From positions 310,001 through 374,000 of the forward strand of contig CAVWVF010000001.1 in NCBI GenBank assembly GCA_963758335.1: 64,000 nucleotides of DNA. Reading direction: 5' to 3'. The notes beneath the pieces were generated by a model. It was not told the origin of the DNA. It made no database searches and saw nothing but the letters and a program-made list of their open reading frames with translations. Of this stretch, positions 53,494-62,885 are shown one piece after another (position 1 is the first letter of the stretch; each line of letters starts with the position of its first letter). This DNA is from Roseiarcus sp963758335. GTDB taxonomy: Bacteria > Pseudomonadota > Alphaproteobacteria > Rhizobiales > Beijerinckiaceae. The position numbers and the translations under genes were made by a program.

Positions 53494-55538
53494 TCACTGG
53501 CGGCCGGTCACGTCCCAGAGCTTGAGGGTCCTATCGCCGCTGCCGGACAGCGCGGTTCGGCCGTCGGGCGAGAACGCGACCGAATCGACCGTGCTCGTAT
53601 GCCCGACGAAAGTGCGGATCTCCTTTCCGGTCGCGACGTCCCAGAGCTTGAGGGTCTTATCGCCGCTGCCGGACATCGCACTTCGCCCATTGGGCGAGAA
53701 CGCGACCGAACTGACCCAATCGGAGTGCCCAGCGAAAGTGCGGATCTCCTTTCCCGTCGCGACGTCCCAGAGCTTGAGGGTCTTATCGCCGCTGCCGGAC
53801 AGAGCCGTTCAGCCGTCAGGCGAGAACGCGACCGGACTGACCCAATCGGAGTGCCCAGCGAAAGTGCGGATCTCTTTTCCGGTCGCGACGTCCCAGAGCT
53901 TGAGGGTCTTATCTGCGCTGCCGGACAGCGCGGTTCGGCCGTCGGGCGAGAACGCGACCGAAGTGACCTGATCTTTATGCCCGGCGAAAGTGCGGATCTC
54001 CTTTCCCGTCGCGACGTCCCAGAGCTTGAGGGTCTTATCGAAGCTGCCGGACAGCGCGCTTCGCCCATTGGGCGAGAACGTAACCGAACTGACCGTGCTC
54101 GTGTGCCCGGCGAAGGTGCGGATCTCTTTTCCCGTCGCGACGTCCCAGAGCTTGAGCGTGTCGTCCATGCTGCCCGATAGCGCGGTTTGGCCGTCGGGCG
54201 AGAACACGACCGAATCGACCCAATACTTATGCCCGGCGAAGGTGCGGAGCTCCTTTCCCGTCGCGACGTCCCAGAGCTTGAGCGTCTCATCGCTGCCGCC
54301 GCCGGACAGAGCCGTTCGGCCGTCGGGCGCGAACGCCACTGAACTCACATAGGAGTGCCCCGCGAAAGTGCGGATCGACTCATCGTAAAGCAGACGCCAG
54401 ACTAGGTATCCCGGCTGGAATTCCAAGATAGCCAGACCGCCAAGCGCCGCCGCGCCGGCGCCGACGCCGATGCTCTGCAGCAGCCGTCGCCGCGACGGCG
54501 CCCCCTTGATTTCCCTGGTGCGCTTGCGCGCCGCGTCGGCATATTTGCTCTGAGGCCAATCTCTTCGAAAGTCCTCGAGCGCCGCCGCGGTCCCGGCCGC
54601 GCTTGTCGACGCCCATGCATCCATCTCGCGCTTATCGCGCTCTGTCGATTCGCGCTCCGCCGCCGCTTGAGATTCGAGCTCCGCCAGATTCGCATTCGCC
54701 TCGCCCGCGTGCGCGCCGGTCGGGAACTCCGCGAGAAAGCCTTTCAGGGCGTCGATATCGGCCGGCCGCGCCAGCCCCGCCCAGACGAGGGCCTCGAGCT
54801 TGGCCTGCGCCATGCGCTCGGTCACCCCCTGCGGGAATCGCGCCAGGTGATCGCGGAATTCCTGGCTGCTTTCGCTTGCTTTGATGAACTCCCAGTTGGC
54901 CAATTCCTCGACCTTGGCGATCTGTTCCGGTGACAGACCGGCGATGGCCTCGAGCCTCGCCCGCTCCTTTTCCGCGCGGGCGGCCTCCTCGGCCTTGGCC
55001 GCTTGCTCTGCGGCGCGCCGCTGTTCCGCGGCCGCGGCCGCGGTCGCGGCCTGGCGCTTCGCCGCCTCCGCTTGGGCAAGCGCGCCTTCGAGCGCCTTGA
55101 TGAGCCCCTGCGCGTCGGCCCTGAGACGCTCCTGCGTGAGCCCAACCGCGTTTCTCCGCGCGAGCGCCTTGAGCGGCTCCGGCAAGGCGTCGGCGCGCGG
55201 CATTTCCGCCTTGTGGACAACACCGGGATCACGTGCTTGCCGAACCTGAGCGCCAACTCGACCTCGATGCGAACGAAATCCTGCGGATTGTCGAGGCGCG
55301 GCCGGCCCTGTTCATCTTTCACAGTGAGCCAATTCGGGCCGATCAGCACAAGCATCACGTCGCAGGCGGCGACCTGCTCCTCGATCACCCGCACAAAGTC
55401 CTGCCCCGCCCCGATTCCCCCCTCGACATCCATGAACAGGCGCTCGGGGGGAAATGATTGCTCGAGGCGGGCGAACAGGGCAAGCGCGAACCCGGCGGCG
55501 TCCTCCCGCCGGTAGCTAAGGAAGATCTTGCCCGTCAT
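53494..55538 (-). pseudogene. TIR-domain protein with seven WD40 repeats, frameshift and stop
   Basis: ATG 55538: GKIFLSYRREDAAGFALALF, DVEGGIGAGQDFVRVIEEQ, QDFVRIEVELALRFGKHVIP is a TIR_2 domain (residues 1-115; Glu in EVELAL is the expected catalytic site). A base (G) is missing near 55207, shifting to AEMPRADALPEPLKALARRN. A coiled-coil (Ala/Glu/Lys) and helical linker follow, then RRRLLQSIGVGAGAAALGGL (membrane segment), then seven 42-residue WD40 blades (RTFAGH...LKLWDVATGKEI), a full propeller. CGA to TGA at 53809-53811 stops it in blade 5. It may have been an immune or signalling protein; NADase activity is inferred from the fold only. Confidence 0.85.
53497..54390 (-). repeat. WD40 coding repeat, 7 units of 126 bp
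   Basis: The seven blades are nearly identical in DNA, especially the segment encoding LKLWDVATGKEIRTFAGH, with changes concentrated in the loop before SVAFSPDG. This indicates recent unequal exchange or gene conversion and explains possible assembly trouble. Confidence 0.85.
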
Positions 55539-55693
55539 GCTCCTCGACCGTGAGCCGATTACTAGCGCCGAGCTTATCGCAGAACGAGAGTTCGGTCAGG
55601 CAATTCTGGGCAAGGGCCCGTGAAAGTTCCGATTGTTGAGCTCTGCAGGCGATTGCCCGCGCCGCTAATGGTGCGAGCAGAGTGACGCGAAAT

Positions 55694-55733
55694 GCATAAT
55701 AAACAATCGCCCGCCCATGTTTTTGCGATTCGC
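55694..55733 (+). repeat. 40-bp direct repeat, right copy
   Basis: Second copy of the repeat at 53305-53344. It lies just beyond the end of the nitrilase gene (55749) and upstream of the TIR gene start. 55539-55693 between holds only the TIR promoter region. Confidence 0.65.
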
Positions 55734-55748
55734 TTTAGCGGGTAGGAT

Positions 55749-56576
55749 CTAGGCCCGCGCGATCCTCACCTTGTGCTCGGCGACCGGGATGAGACGTCGC
55801 ACCCGCTTGATCTGCGCCTGGTCGATCCGGGTGGAGACGACGCCGACGCCGTCGGAGGCTTTGGCGACCACATGTCCCCAGGGGTCGGCGATGAGCGAGT
55901 GGCCGTAAGTGTGACGCTGCTCGTTGCCGACGGCAAAAGAGCCTGTCTGGGCGCTCGCGCAAAGGTAAGTTTCGGTCTCGATGGCGCGGGCCCGCAGGAG
56001 CACTTCCCAATGGTCCTTGCCGGTGTGCAGAGTGAAGGCGGCGGGGAGCGCGATGATCTCCGCGCCCTTCTCGGCCAGCGCCTGGAAGAGGTCGGGGAAG
56101 CGCAGGTCGTAGCAGATCGAGCAGCCGACGGTGACGCCCTCGCAATCGTAGGTGACGACCCGGTCCCCCGCCTTCACCGTCGCGCTTTCCTTGTAAGAGG
56201 CGCCGTCCGGCGTCGTCACGTCGAAGAGATGGATTTTTCGGTACCGGGCGATCTCCTCGCCCTCGCGGTCGAAGACGACGGAGGTGTTGTGGATGCGGTC
56301 CTCGCCCTCGATCCTCTCCATGATCGAGCCGGCGTGGACGAAGATGCGATGCTTGATCGCCTGGCTTCGCGCCATTTCGTAGGCGGGACCGCCGGGGAAA
56401 CTCTCGGCGTTCATCAGCTTGTCCGCCTTGGCGCCGCCCGCCCAGTCGAAGAATTCTGGCAGCAGCACCCAGTCGGGGCGGTCCTCCTTAACCGCGCGCT
56501 CGATCAGCGCCTCGGCGGTCGCGATATTGGCGGCCTTGTCGCTGATCGAGTTCATCTGGATGATCGAGACTTTCAT
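55749..56576 (-). CDS. Nitrilase-superfamily carbon-nitrogen hydrolase
   Basis: 275 residues. Catalytic triad is visible: Glu in VLLPEFFDWAG, Lys in ARYRKIHLFDVTTPDG, and Cys in TVGCSICYDLRFPDLF. DLFQALAEKGAEIIALPAAF and RARAIETETYLCASAQTG are further family blocks. Closest to Nit1/Nit2-like omega-amidase or deaminated-glutathione amidase; exact substrate open. ATG 56576; the FMN reductase gene ends 49 bp upstream, so the two may be cotranscribed. Confidence 0.92.
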   Translation of the reverse strand: MKVSIIQMNSISDKAANIATAEALIERAVKEDRPDWVLLPEFFDWAGGAKADKLMNAESFPGGPAYEMARSQAIKHRIFVHAGSIMERIEGEDRIHNTSVVFDREGEEIARYRKIHLFDVTTPDGASYKESATVKAGDRVVTYDCEGVTVGCSICYDLRFPDLFQALAEKGAEIIALPAAFTLHTGKDHWEVLLRARAIETETYLCASAQTGSFAVGNEQRHTYGHSLIADPWGHVVAKASDGVGVVSTRIDQAQIKRVRRLIPVAEHKVRIARA

Positions 56577-56625
56577 GGATGGCGCTCCGGGGCGTCGGTC
56601 AATCTCGGCGGAGCGCCTCGGGGCG

Positions 56626-57186
56626 TCAACCGCGCACGAATGCGGCGAAGGCCTTGAGCTGGTCGGCGATGAAGCCGCGCGGCGCCTTGTCGGTCAGCTC
56701 GCCGGTCGCCGGGTCGATCTTTGTATTGACCTGAGCAATGATGACCTCCGGCTTGTTCAAGGCGCGCGCGTCGAGGAAGACGAAGGAGTGGCGCAGGTGA
56801 AGCTGCGCCCTCAAGCCCCCGAAGAGACTGGGCAAAGCGCTCTGGATCGCGACCGGCTTGCCGGCGAAGGGCTGATTGGGCAGGCGCGAGATCCAGTCGA
56901 TTGCGTTTTTCAGGACGCCGGGGATCGAATGGTTGTATTCGGGCGTCACGAAGATGACCCCGTCCGCGGCGCGGATCGCATCGGCCATCGCCGTCACGGC
57001 GGGCGGAAAGCCTTTTTCCTGAACGTCGAAATTGTACAGCGGGAAGTCGCCGACCGAGCCGAGCGGGATGATCGTCACGCCCTCCGGCGCGAGTGCCGGG
57101 AGGGCGCGGGCGATCGCCGCATTGTAGGAGCCTTTGCGCAGGCTGCCGACCATGACGACGAAGCGGAGCGGCTTCTCTTCGGCCAT
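56626..57186 (-). CDS. NAD(P)H-dependent FMN reductase
   Basis: 186 residues, flavodoxin-like. VVMVGSLRKGSYNAAIARAL binds phosphate, ADGVIFVTPEYNHSIPGVLKN and AIDWISRLPNQPFAGKPVAI are the ChrR/AzoR-type signatures, then SALPSLFGGLRAQLHLRHS. Supplies reduced flavin or detoxifies quinones/chromate. Complete. Confidence 0.93.
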   Translation of the reverse strand: MAEEKPLRFVVMVGSLRKGSYNAAIARALPALAPEGVTIIPLGSVGDFPLYNFDVQEKGFPPAVTAMADAIRAADGVIFVTPEYNHSIPGVLKNAIDWISRLPNQPFAGKPVAIQSALPSLFGGLRAQLHLRHSFVFLDARALNKPEVIIAQVNTKIDPATGELTDKAPRGFIADQLKAFAAFVRG

Positions 57187-57319
57187 CGGCGATCCTCCTC
57201 GACGGGGTTTGTGGGCGGACTTGGCGAGCGCGCCGCATCGTGCTCGCGGTTCTTGGCTGTAGTTTGGCCTCAGGGCTTGCTATGGTCCAGGCCTGCTTCC
57301 GATCCGATCAAGGATGCTC

Positions 57320-57889
57320 ATGCTCGCGCCCGCAAAACTCTTCGACCTCAACGGGCGAACCGCGCTCGTGACCGGCGGCGCGACCGGCATCGGGCGGGTT
57401 TGCGCCGAGGCGCTGCTTGCGGCGGGCGCGCGGGTCATGATCGCCTCGCGCAAGGCCGAGGCCTGCGAGGCGGCGGCGAAGGAGCTGTCTTCGATCGGCC
57501 CTTGCGAAGGGTTCGGCGGCACGGTCGCGACGGAGGCGGGGGTCGCGGAGCTCGCCGCCGAGACGCGCCGGCGGACCTCGAGTTTGCTCGTCAACAACGC
57601 GGGGATGAACTGGGGCGAACCGTTCGAGACTTTTCCCTGGAAAGCCTGGGAGCGGGTGATGAGCGTGAACGTGACCGGCCTTTTTTCGCTGACGCGCGAC
57701 CTTGCGCCGATGCTGGTCGCGTCCGCCACCGGCGACCGGCCCTCGACCGTCGTCAACATCGGCTCGGTGATGGGCAACGTCACCCAGTCCGAGCACGCCT
57801 ATTCCTACGCGGCCTCGAAGGCCGCCGACGCGGATCCTGGCGGCCGAATTCGCGCCCCGTCAGGTGACGGTCAACGCCATCGCGCCGTA
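57320..57889 (+). pseudogene. SDR oxidoreductase, frameshifted and truncated
   Basis: ATG 57320 (AAGG upstream): LFDLNGRTALVTGGATGIGR (TGxxxGIG), LLVNNAGMNWGEPFE (NNAG), VVNIGSVMGN (Ser), AYSYAASKAA (YxxxK). Near 57827 the frame shifts, and in the other frame RILAAEFAPRQVTVNAIAP follows, after which homology stops at about 57889, where the fkbM end begins on the opposite strand. About 60 residues lost. Class similar to RhlG-type SDRs. Confidence 0.85.
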
Positions 57890-58694
57890 ATAGCCGATCC
57901 ATTCTGGAACGATGAACGAGGAGCACATCGTCTTGCCACTCCCCTGGCCTGGGGGGATGCAACGCTGCCCCGTCGGTATAGAAAGGCAGATAGCCCTTTC
58001 CGTACAGAAGTTGCATCCAGGGCCGATCCGGCGCCACCTCCACGTAAAGCGTGGGCAACAATGCGGAAACCAAGCCGATGCCACCGCGTATCACGCGTTC
58101 CTCGGCACCCTCGGTGTCAACCTTGAGGAAGTCGAGACGCTTAACGTCGCGGGCGGCGGCGAATGCGTCCAGGGTGTTGGTTCGCACTGTCTCGACGTGA
58201 TACGTAACGTTGCTGAAAGTGTGCTTGCTTCCTTCCAGGACCGCCAGCGTGCCGTCCTGATAACCGTCGAAATTGGGGATATGAATTGATTCGACACCTA
58301 CAACGTCACATATCGCCTCCTCGGAGATCTCGACATTCGTAACCATCAGCCAGCGAAGCACACGCCGTAATCCGATAGCGTTCGTGCGTACAGGCTCGAA
58401 ACTGTATATCGACCCCGCCGGGAACTGACGTGCCACCCGAGAGGCGAATTGACCCATATTGGCGCCGACATCGAAGATAACAGGCTCCGTTGAGCCGACG
58501 ATCTGAGGAAGCAGCGGGAATATCAAATCGTATGCCTTGCCAACGCGGGACTCAATGGCAATTTTCATAGCCTTCAAGAACAGCACAAGATTATCGTTCC
58601 GCAGTATGCGCTTAGTCATAACCTTGAGAGCGCGATTAGTGGTATTAAGAGTGGCCGTCGGAGCATTCGCATCTAGACGAGATGTCTGTTTCAC
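57890..58694 (-). pseudogene. FkbM-family methyltransferase, C-terminus truncated
   Basis: From GTG 58694 (overlaps the algD stop). VIFDVGANMGQFASRVARQF is SAM motif I, IYSFEPVRTNAIGLRRVLRW motif II, RLDFLKVDTEGAEERVIRGG the FkbM-specific block, and LYVEVAPDRPWMQLLYGKGY the end. The last residues VLLVHRSRMDRLL are followed by antisense SDR DNA (57889), so the natural stop is missing. O-methylates sugars or polyketides; here likely an exopolysaccharide enzyme. Confidence 0.82.
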
Positions 58695-59446
58695 GAGCAC
58701 ATTCCTACATAGTTCTCGCTCTTGACGATCTGCGGCATATCGACACCTTGAAGGTCAATGATCGGCCGCCCTGCATGGGCGGACGCAATTGTCCTGATCT
58801 CGTCGGGCCCGGCATGGCCGATGACGATGACCTCGGCGCCGTCGAGCGCCGCGGCCGGTGAGCCAGGCATCAAAGCCTCGAGATGTGGAATTTCCCGCTC
58901 TATGAAAGCGCGATTTTTGCCGGTTAACCGAGATACCTCCACATGCGGATCGAAAATCCGGAGCGGGTAGCCTTTCCCAGTCAATCGTTCGGCGAGGGCA
59001 ACCAGAGGCGACTCCCGCAGATCATCGGTGCCTGGCTTGAACGCGATCCCGAACAGCGCCACTGTTCGCCGCCCCCTATCCGTGATCAGCCTAAAAGCCC
59101 GATCGATATGGGCCTCGTTGCTTAGAAGTATACGTTCCAACAGTGGCAAGCGCACATCGCGGCGGGTACCGAAATGGACAAGCGCCCGCGCGTCCTTCGG
59201 AAGGCAGGAGCCGCCAAAGGCGAAGCCCGGTCGCAAATAGGCGTCCGAAACGTTCAGCTTCCGGTCCTGGCAGAGTATTCGCATGACCTGCCGCCCATCC
59301 ACACCATTCGCGTTCAGGAGGCTGCCGATCTCATTAGCGAAGGCAATCTTGAGTGCGTGAAACGTGTTGCTTACTGTCTTGACTGCCTCGGCGACGTCGC
59401 AGGTAGTAGTGATCAAGGGGGCTGTGATCTGGGAATACAGTTCTTG
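58691..59446 (-). pseudogene. algD: GDP-mannose 6-dehydrogenase (AlgD), N-terminus lost
   Basis: Starts in mid protein, LYSQITAPLITTTCDVAEAV, KTVSNTFHALKIAFANEIGS, LRPGFAFGGSCLPKDARALV (the catalytic Cys), RRTVALFGIAFKPGTDDLRE and SPLVALAERLTGKGYPLRIF. About 200 N-terminal residues, with the NAD-binding part, are absent; the ORF begins in unrelated sequence at 59500. Four-residue overlap of stop with fkbM start. Makes GDP-mannuronic acid for alginate-like polymers. The 5' end was removed by the mobile element(s) at 59.4-60.2 kb. Confidence 0.85.
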
Positions 59447-59570
59447 CGACAGGGAAAGCTCAGGAGAGGAGAATGAACATGAAGTTCTGAAACCTTTCAT
59501 CGCGATCCAGAGGGTTCAACTCCCTCCCGGCAAAGGTCAGCCAACCAGCCGGAAGCGAGCCTTGCATGGC

Positions 59571-60243
59571 GTGCGGCGACGCCCGTCGTGAAGCGTAGGC
59601 AGCAGGTGCTGAAGCCGCGTGAGTAGCCTCGAAATTTCTATCGCTGGAGCCTTCGCTGTGGGTTGAGCGGGGGCAGCATCGACGACACCGTCAGGGTGAG
59701 GATCGTCGGTCCGGCCGGGGTCTTGGACCGGGGCAAAGGCATGGGACGGATCGCCTGGGAACCTGTGAGATCCCGCCTGCGTCCGAGTGAGAGTGTGCCG
59801 GCAAATGGGCGGCCGGCTGACCAAATGCCCTGGCCCGGCTGGGTCCTCCAACCATCCGGGAGCGCCGCCAAGGCGAGCACGAAAAGCGGAGGATCGCGCG
59901 GACCCCGGAAGCGAAACAGATAAGCGACCGGGGACGCGCAGGCGGGAAGTCGTAGCGCCTTCATAGTACCGCTGACCGCGGGGAACTGGGCTCACCGGGA
60001 CCCGCGCGAGGGAAGGGGGGCGCCACGGGATGAGAGCCGTTGCCGGGAAACACGGGAGGAGACCTTGGGCTCCGCGAACCTGTCCACGAAACGACAACGG
60101 ATAGCCGAACTGGCGAGGACGACGGCGGGGACATCATCACCTCCGTGCGCTTCTCGACAGGCGAGTCACGGACGGCGTCCTCTACGCCAACGCGAGCGAA
60201 ACTCTTCCGTGAAGAACCGGATGCGGGAAAGCTGCACGTCCGG
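59571..60243 (+). mobile_element. ORF-less group II intron
   Basis: Begins GTGCGGCGACGCCCG (GUGYG 5' consensus) and runs through a GC-rich structured region; from 60031 it is the 213-bp 3' segment also found in the NRPS gene, ending in domain V (AACCGGATGC-GGGAAA-GCTGCACGTCC). No reverse transcriptase lies between. The junction of 5' and 3' parts is near 60020-60031. The exact ends are a reading by eye. Confidence 0.65.
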
Positions 60244-62130
60244 GTGTGTGTCCAGCGAAGGCTGGCATGTTCAGCAGGAGACAGACCTGCCGGGGCAAAA
60301 GTCAGGAGCCCCGTAGTTTGGATAGCAGGGTGGCGGGAAACCAAGACTCTGAAGCCTATCGACAACGTCTCCCTCGGGAAGACGACGAGCCGCCGGGCCG
60401 TAATGAAAGTAAACGCGAATGTGGCCTCGAAAGTGCGTAGCCCCGAAGGCCGAGCCCACATCTGGAGGGCGAAGGCAGCATGGGGAGCCGAAATCTGACT
60501 GAAGCGGCTCCTTCACTTCGGCGGGGTGGAAGCGACAGCACGGTGGCAAGAACATGCCGAGCAACTGGAGAAGCCTTCCTCGCCCCGGCGCGAAATCGCC
60601 GGAGCAGGGTAGATCGTATAACCGGCGCAACCGGGAAGTCGATCGAAGGCGAGAGGGTGGCGGTCGGGTCCGTAGTAGCGGCGAAGCGGAGTAATGTCCG
60701 TGGAGCAAAGGGGCCCTGCTGCTTGTAGCGTCTCCGGCCATAAGGAAGGCAAGGACGAGATGACAAAGGCGTCCATGGATTTGCAAGACCTGAGGCGGAG
60801 AATATACGTCAAGGCGAAGGCTGAGACGTCCTGGCGGTTCTGGGGACTATATGTCCACGTCTGCAAGCTGGACACACTGCGCGAGGCGTACGCGCTGGCC
60901 AAGAAGAACGATGGCGCTCCGGGAAGTGACGGAATGACCTTCGCGGCCATCGAGGCGCAAGGCGTAGAGGTTTTCCTCGAGCAGATCGCGGACGAACTGG
61001 TCGGGCGCACCTATGCGCCGCTCCCGGCAAGGAAGCAGGAAATCCCGAAGGATGGCGGCAAGGTCCGCGTCCTTTCGATTCCGGCGATCCGCGATCGGGT
61101 GGTGCAAGGCGCGCTCAAGCTCATACTGGAACCGATCTTCGAGGCGGACTTCCAACCGGGGTCGTTTGGATACCGTCCACAACGGACAGCCCATGAAGCG
61201 GTGGACCGTGTGGCGCGAGCGATCGTTCAGCACAAGACACGCGTCATCGACATCGACCTGAGCAGCTATTTCGACAATGTCCGGCATGATCGGCTGTTGG
61301 CGAAGGTGGCCGAGCGGGTGGACGATGGCGACGTGATGCGCCTGCTGAAGGTGATGCTCAAAGCCAACGGCAAACAGGGCGTTCCGCAAGGCGGGGTGAT
61401 CTCGCCGCTGCTCAGCAACCTCTACCTCACCGAGGTGGACAGGATGCTGGAGCGGGCGAAGGAGGCCACACGCTACGGCAAGTACACCGGCGTCGAATAT
61501 GCGAGGTTCGCTGACGACCTGGTGATCTTGATCGACGCCCACCCGCGGCACGACTGGCTGATGGCGGCGGTGGAAAAGCGGCTACGCGAGGAACTCGCCG
61601 AACTGCAGGTCGAAATCAACGAGGAGAAGAGTTGGATCGTGGACCTATGCCGCGGCGAGAGCTTCGGCTTCCTGGGGTTCGACTTTCGCCGGGTGCGCAG
61701 CCTGCGGGGCAGATGGCGTGCCCATTACACGCCCAAGCTCAAGAAGCGGACGGCGCTGCTGGCGAAACTCAAGGACGTGTTCCGGCGTCACCAGTCCCAG
61801 CCGGTCGATCGAGTCATCAAGCTGATCAACCCGGTGCTTCGCGGATGGGTGAATTACTTCAGGGCGGGACATTCCAGCGAGTGCTTCGGCTTCGTGAAGG
61901 ACTGGGTGGAAAAGAAGATCCGGCGCCATATGCTGCGAGCCCGTAAACGACAGGGCTTCGGCTGGACGCGGTGGAGTAGGGACTGGCTGTACGAAACGCT
62001 CGGGCTGTTCAACGGCTACCGAGCGGTGCGGTCCGCCCCGAAAGTCGCTCCGGCAGGATAGGTCCCATAAGCCTTGGGGCGAAGCAAGCAGGAGAGCGCA
62101 GTGCGAGGAAATCCGCATGCTGCGTTCGAC
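60244..62130 (+). mobile_element. Group II intron with reverse transcriptase
   Basis: Begins GTGTGTGTCCAGCG (GUGYG) exactly where the preceding ORF-less intron ends. A 516-bp structured 5' region precedes the RT gene; the 3' side has domain V GAGCGCAGTGC-GAGGAAAT-CCGCATGCTGCGTTC at 62094-62127. The 3' splice site is not determined. An internally deleted copy is at 29,005-29,290. Confidence 0.85.
60760..62061 (+). CDS. ltrA: Group II intron reverse transcriptase/maturase
   Basis: 433 residues from ATG 60760 (AAGGACGAG upstream). RT domains: GAPGSDGMTFAAIEAQGVE, RVLSIPAIRDRVVQGALKLI, PGSFGYRPQRTAHEAVDRV, VIDIDLSSYFDNVRHDRLLA, QGVPQGGVISPLLSNLYLT, YARFADDLVILIDAH (catalytic FADD), then maturase X with RGWVNYFRAGHSSECFGFV. 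No C-terminal endonuclease domain, only a GFGWTRWSRDWLYETLGLFN tail. Helps intron splicing and retrohoming. Intact. Confidence 0.93.
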   Translation: MTKASMDLQDLRRRIYVKAKAETSWRFWGLYVHVCKLDTLREAYALAKKNDGAPGSDGMTFAAIEAQGVEVFLEQIADELVGRTYAPLPARKQEIPKDGGKVRVLSIPAIRDRVVQGALKLILEPIFEADFQPGSFGYRPQRTAHEAVDRVARAIVQHKTRVIDIDLSSYFDNVRHDRLLAKVAERVDDGDVMRLLKVMLKANGKQGVPQGGVISPLLSNLYLTEVDRMLERAKEATRYGKYTGVEYARFADDLVILIDAHPRHDWLMAAVEKRLREELAELQVEINEEKSWIVDLCRGESFGFLGFDFRRVRSLRGRWRAHYTPKLKKRTALLAKLKDVFRRHQSQPVDRVIKLINPVLRGWVNYFRAGHSSECFGFVKDWVEKKIRRHMLRARKRQGFGWTRWSRDWLYETLGLFNGYRAVRSAPKVAPAG

Positions 62131-62449
62131 GAGGCGGGGGCTGGAAACGCGGCATGGTCGAGATGGTGTGACACTCGCAGACGAAAGAGCGAGCCAACAG
62201 GGAACACGAACTTCGACCTAAACCGGCGCGCCAGTCCCCGACCCTACCTGTGAGGGGTGGGGATGGCGACATCCCCACCTACTCGGCATTCAGCACGGTC
62301 GGTGCGGTTTCGCCTATGCTTCCGACAATGTACCACACGCACAAGAAAAAGTCCAATGTCGCGCCTTACTGCCGGCGAGCGCTGGTCCATGCCCAAGTCC
62401 GAGTTTGCCGGCCCCGGCCGGTCACATTATCCCTCACAAGGAGGGCAGA

Positions 62450-62665
62450 ATGTTCGAGACCGTGATGAAGTGGCACGACGGCGAGTGGCACGCCGTCTTG
62501 GAGGCTCAAGGCAAGGTGATCACCGCCATGCCCTACGCGGAGTGGGTCCGGCTGGGCGCCACCAAGCCGGCGATCGAGGACGCTATTCTTGCCGAGAGGG
62601 CGTCACTTTTGATCCCGAAGGGGACCGATATAGGTGCCGTAGCGGGATTACAAAGTTTTTCATGA
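62450..62665 (+). CDS. Small hypothetical protein, 3' end replaced by IS5
   Basis: ATG 62450 with AAGGAGGGC upstream. MFETVMKWHDGEWHAVLEAQ, GKVITAMPYAEWVRLGATKP and EDAILAERASLLIP form a compact domain; about 60 residues in, sequence passes into the IS5 fragment (after 62630), which supplies the last ten codons. Unknown family. Region 62131-62449 has the remainder of the intron 3' end and no gene. Confidence 0.55.
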   Translation: MFETVMKWHDGEWHAVLEAQGKVITAMPYAEWVRLGATKPAIEDAILAERASLLIPKGTDIGAVAGLQSFS

Positions 62666-62885
62666 GGCGGATTGAAGCGAGGCGCAAGAATGCAAGCGCT
62701 TTTCGATTGAGATTTTCCCAGTTTTTGGCGAGCCTTCGACAGCGGTTGAGCCAGGCAAACGTGGGCTCGACAACCCAGCGGCGTGCAAGCAGCACAAATC
62801 TTTTGGCACCACTGGAGCGCTTGACGATTTCTGTTTCGAGGTGGGGTAGGACTTTCTCCAGCACCTTTTGAAATTCCTGCCCCAA
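62640..62885 (-). pseudogene. IS5-family transposase C-terminal fragment
   Basis: In one frame: KRFVLLARRWVVEPTFAWLN and RCRRLAKNWENLNRKALAFL, then LASIRLMKNF. WVVE-TFAWLNRCRRL is the YREK-like C-terminal block of IS5 (IS427/ISL2) transposases. About 85 residues left. Fused at 62886 to an IS110 fragment. Confidence 0.88.

Noticed and set aside
53497..54390. CRISPR-like array
   Set aside because: The regular repeats encode WD40 blades of 126 bp; spacers are absent.
59505..59535. T-arm-like GAGGGTTCAACTCCCTC followed by CCGGCA
   Set aside because: Resembles a tRNA end, but no anticodon arm or 5' half is present and it could be intron-flank structure.
59537..60097. Minus-strand ORF starting MKALRLPACASPVAYLFRF region
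   Set aside because: Antisense to the structured 5' part of a group II intron; such frames are frequent misannotations.
60271..60786. Minus-strand ORFs over the intron 5' region
   Set aside because: Ribozyme RNA region; frames are chance.
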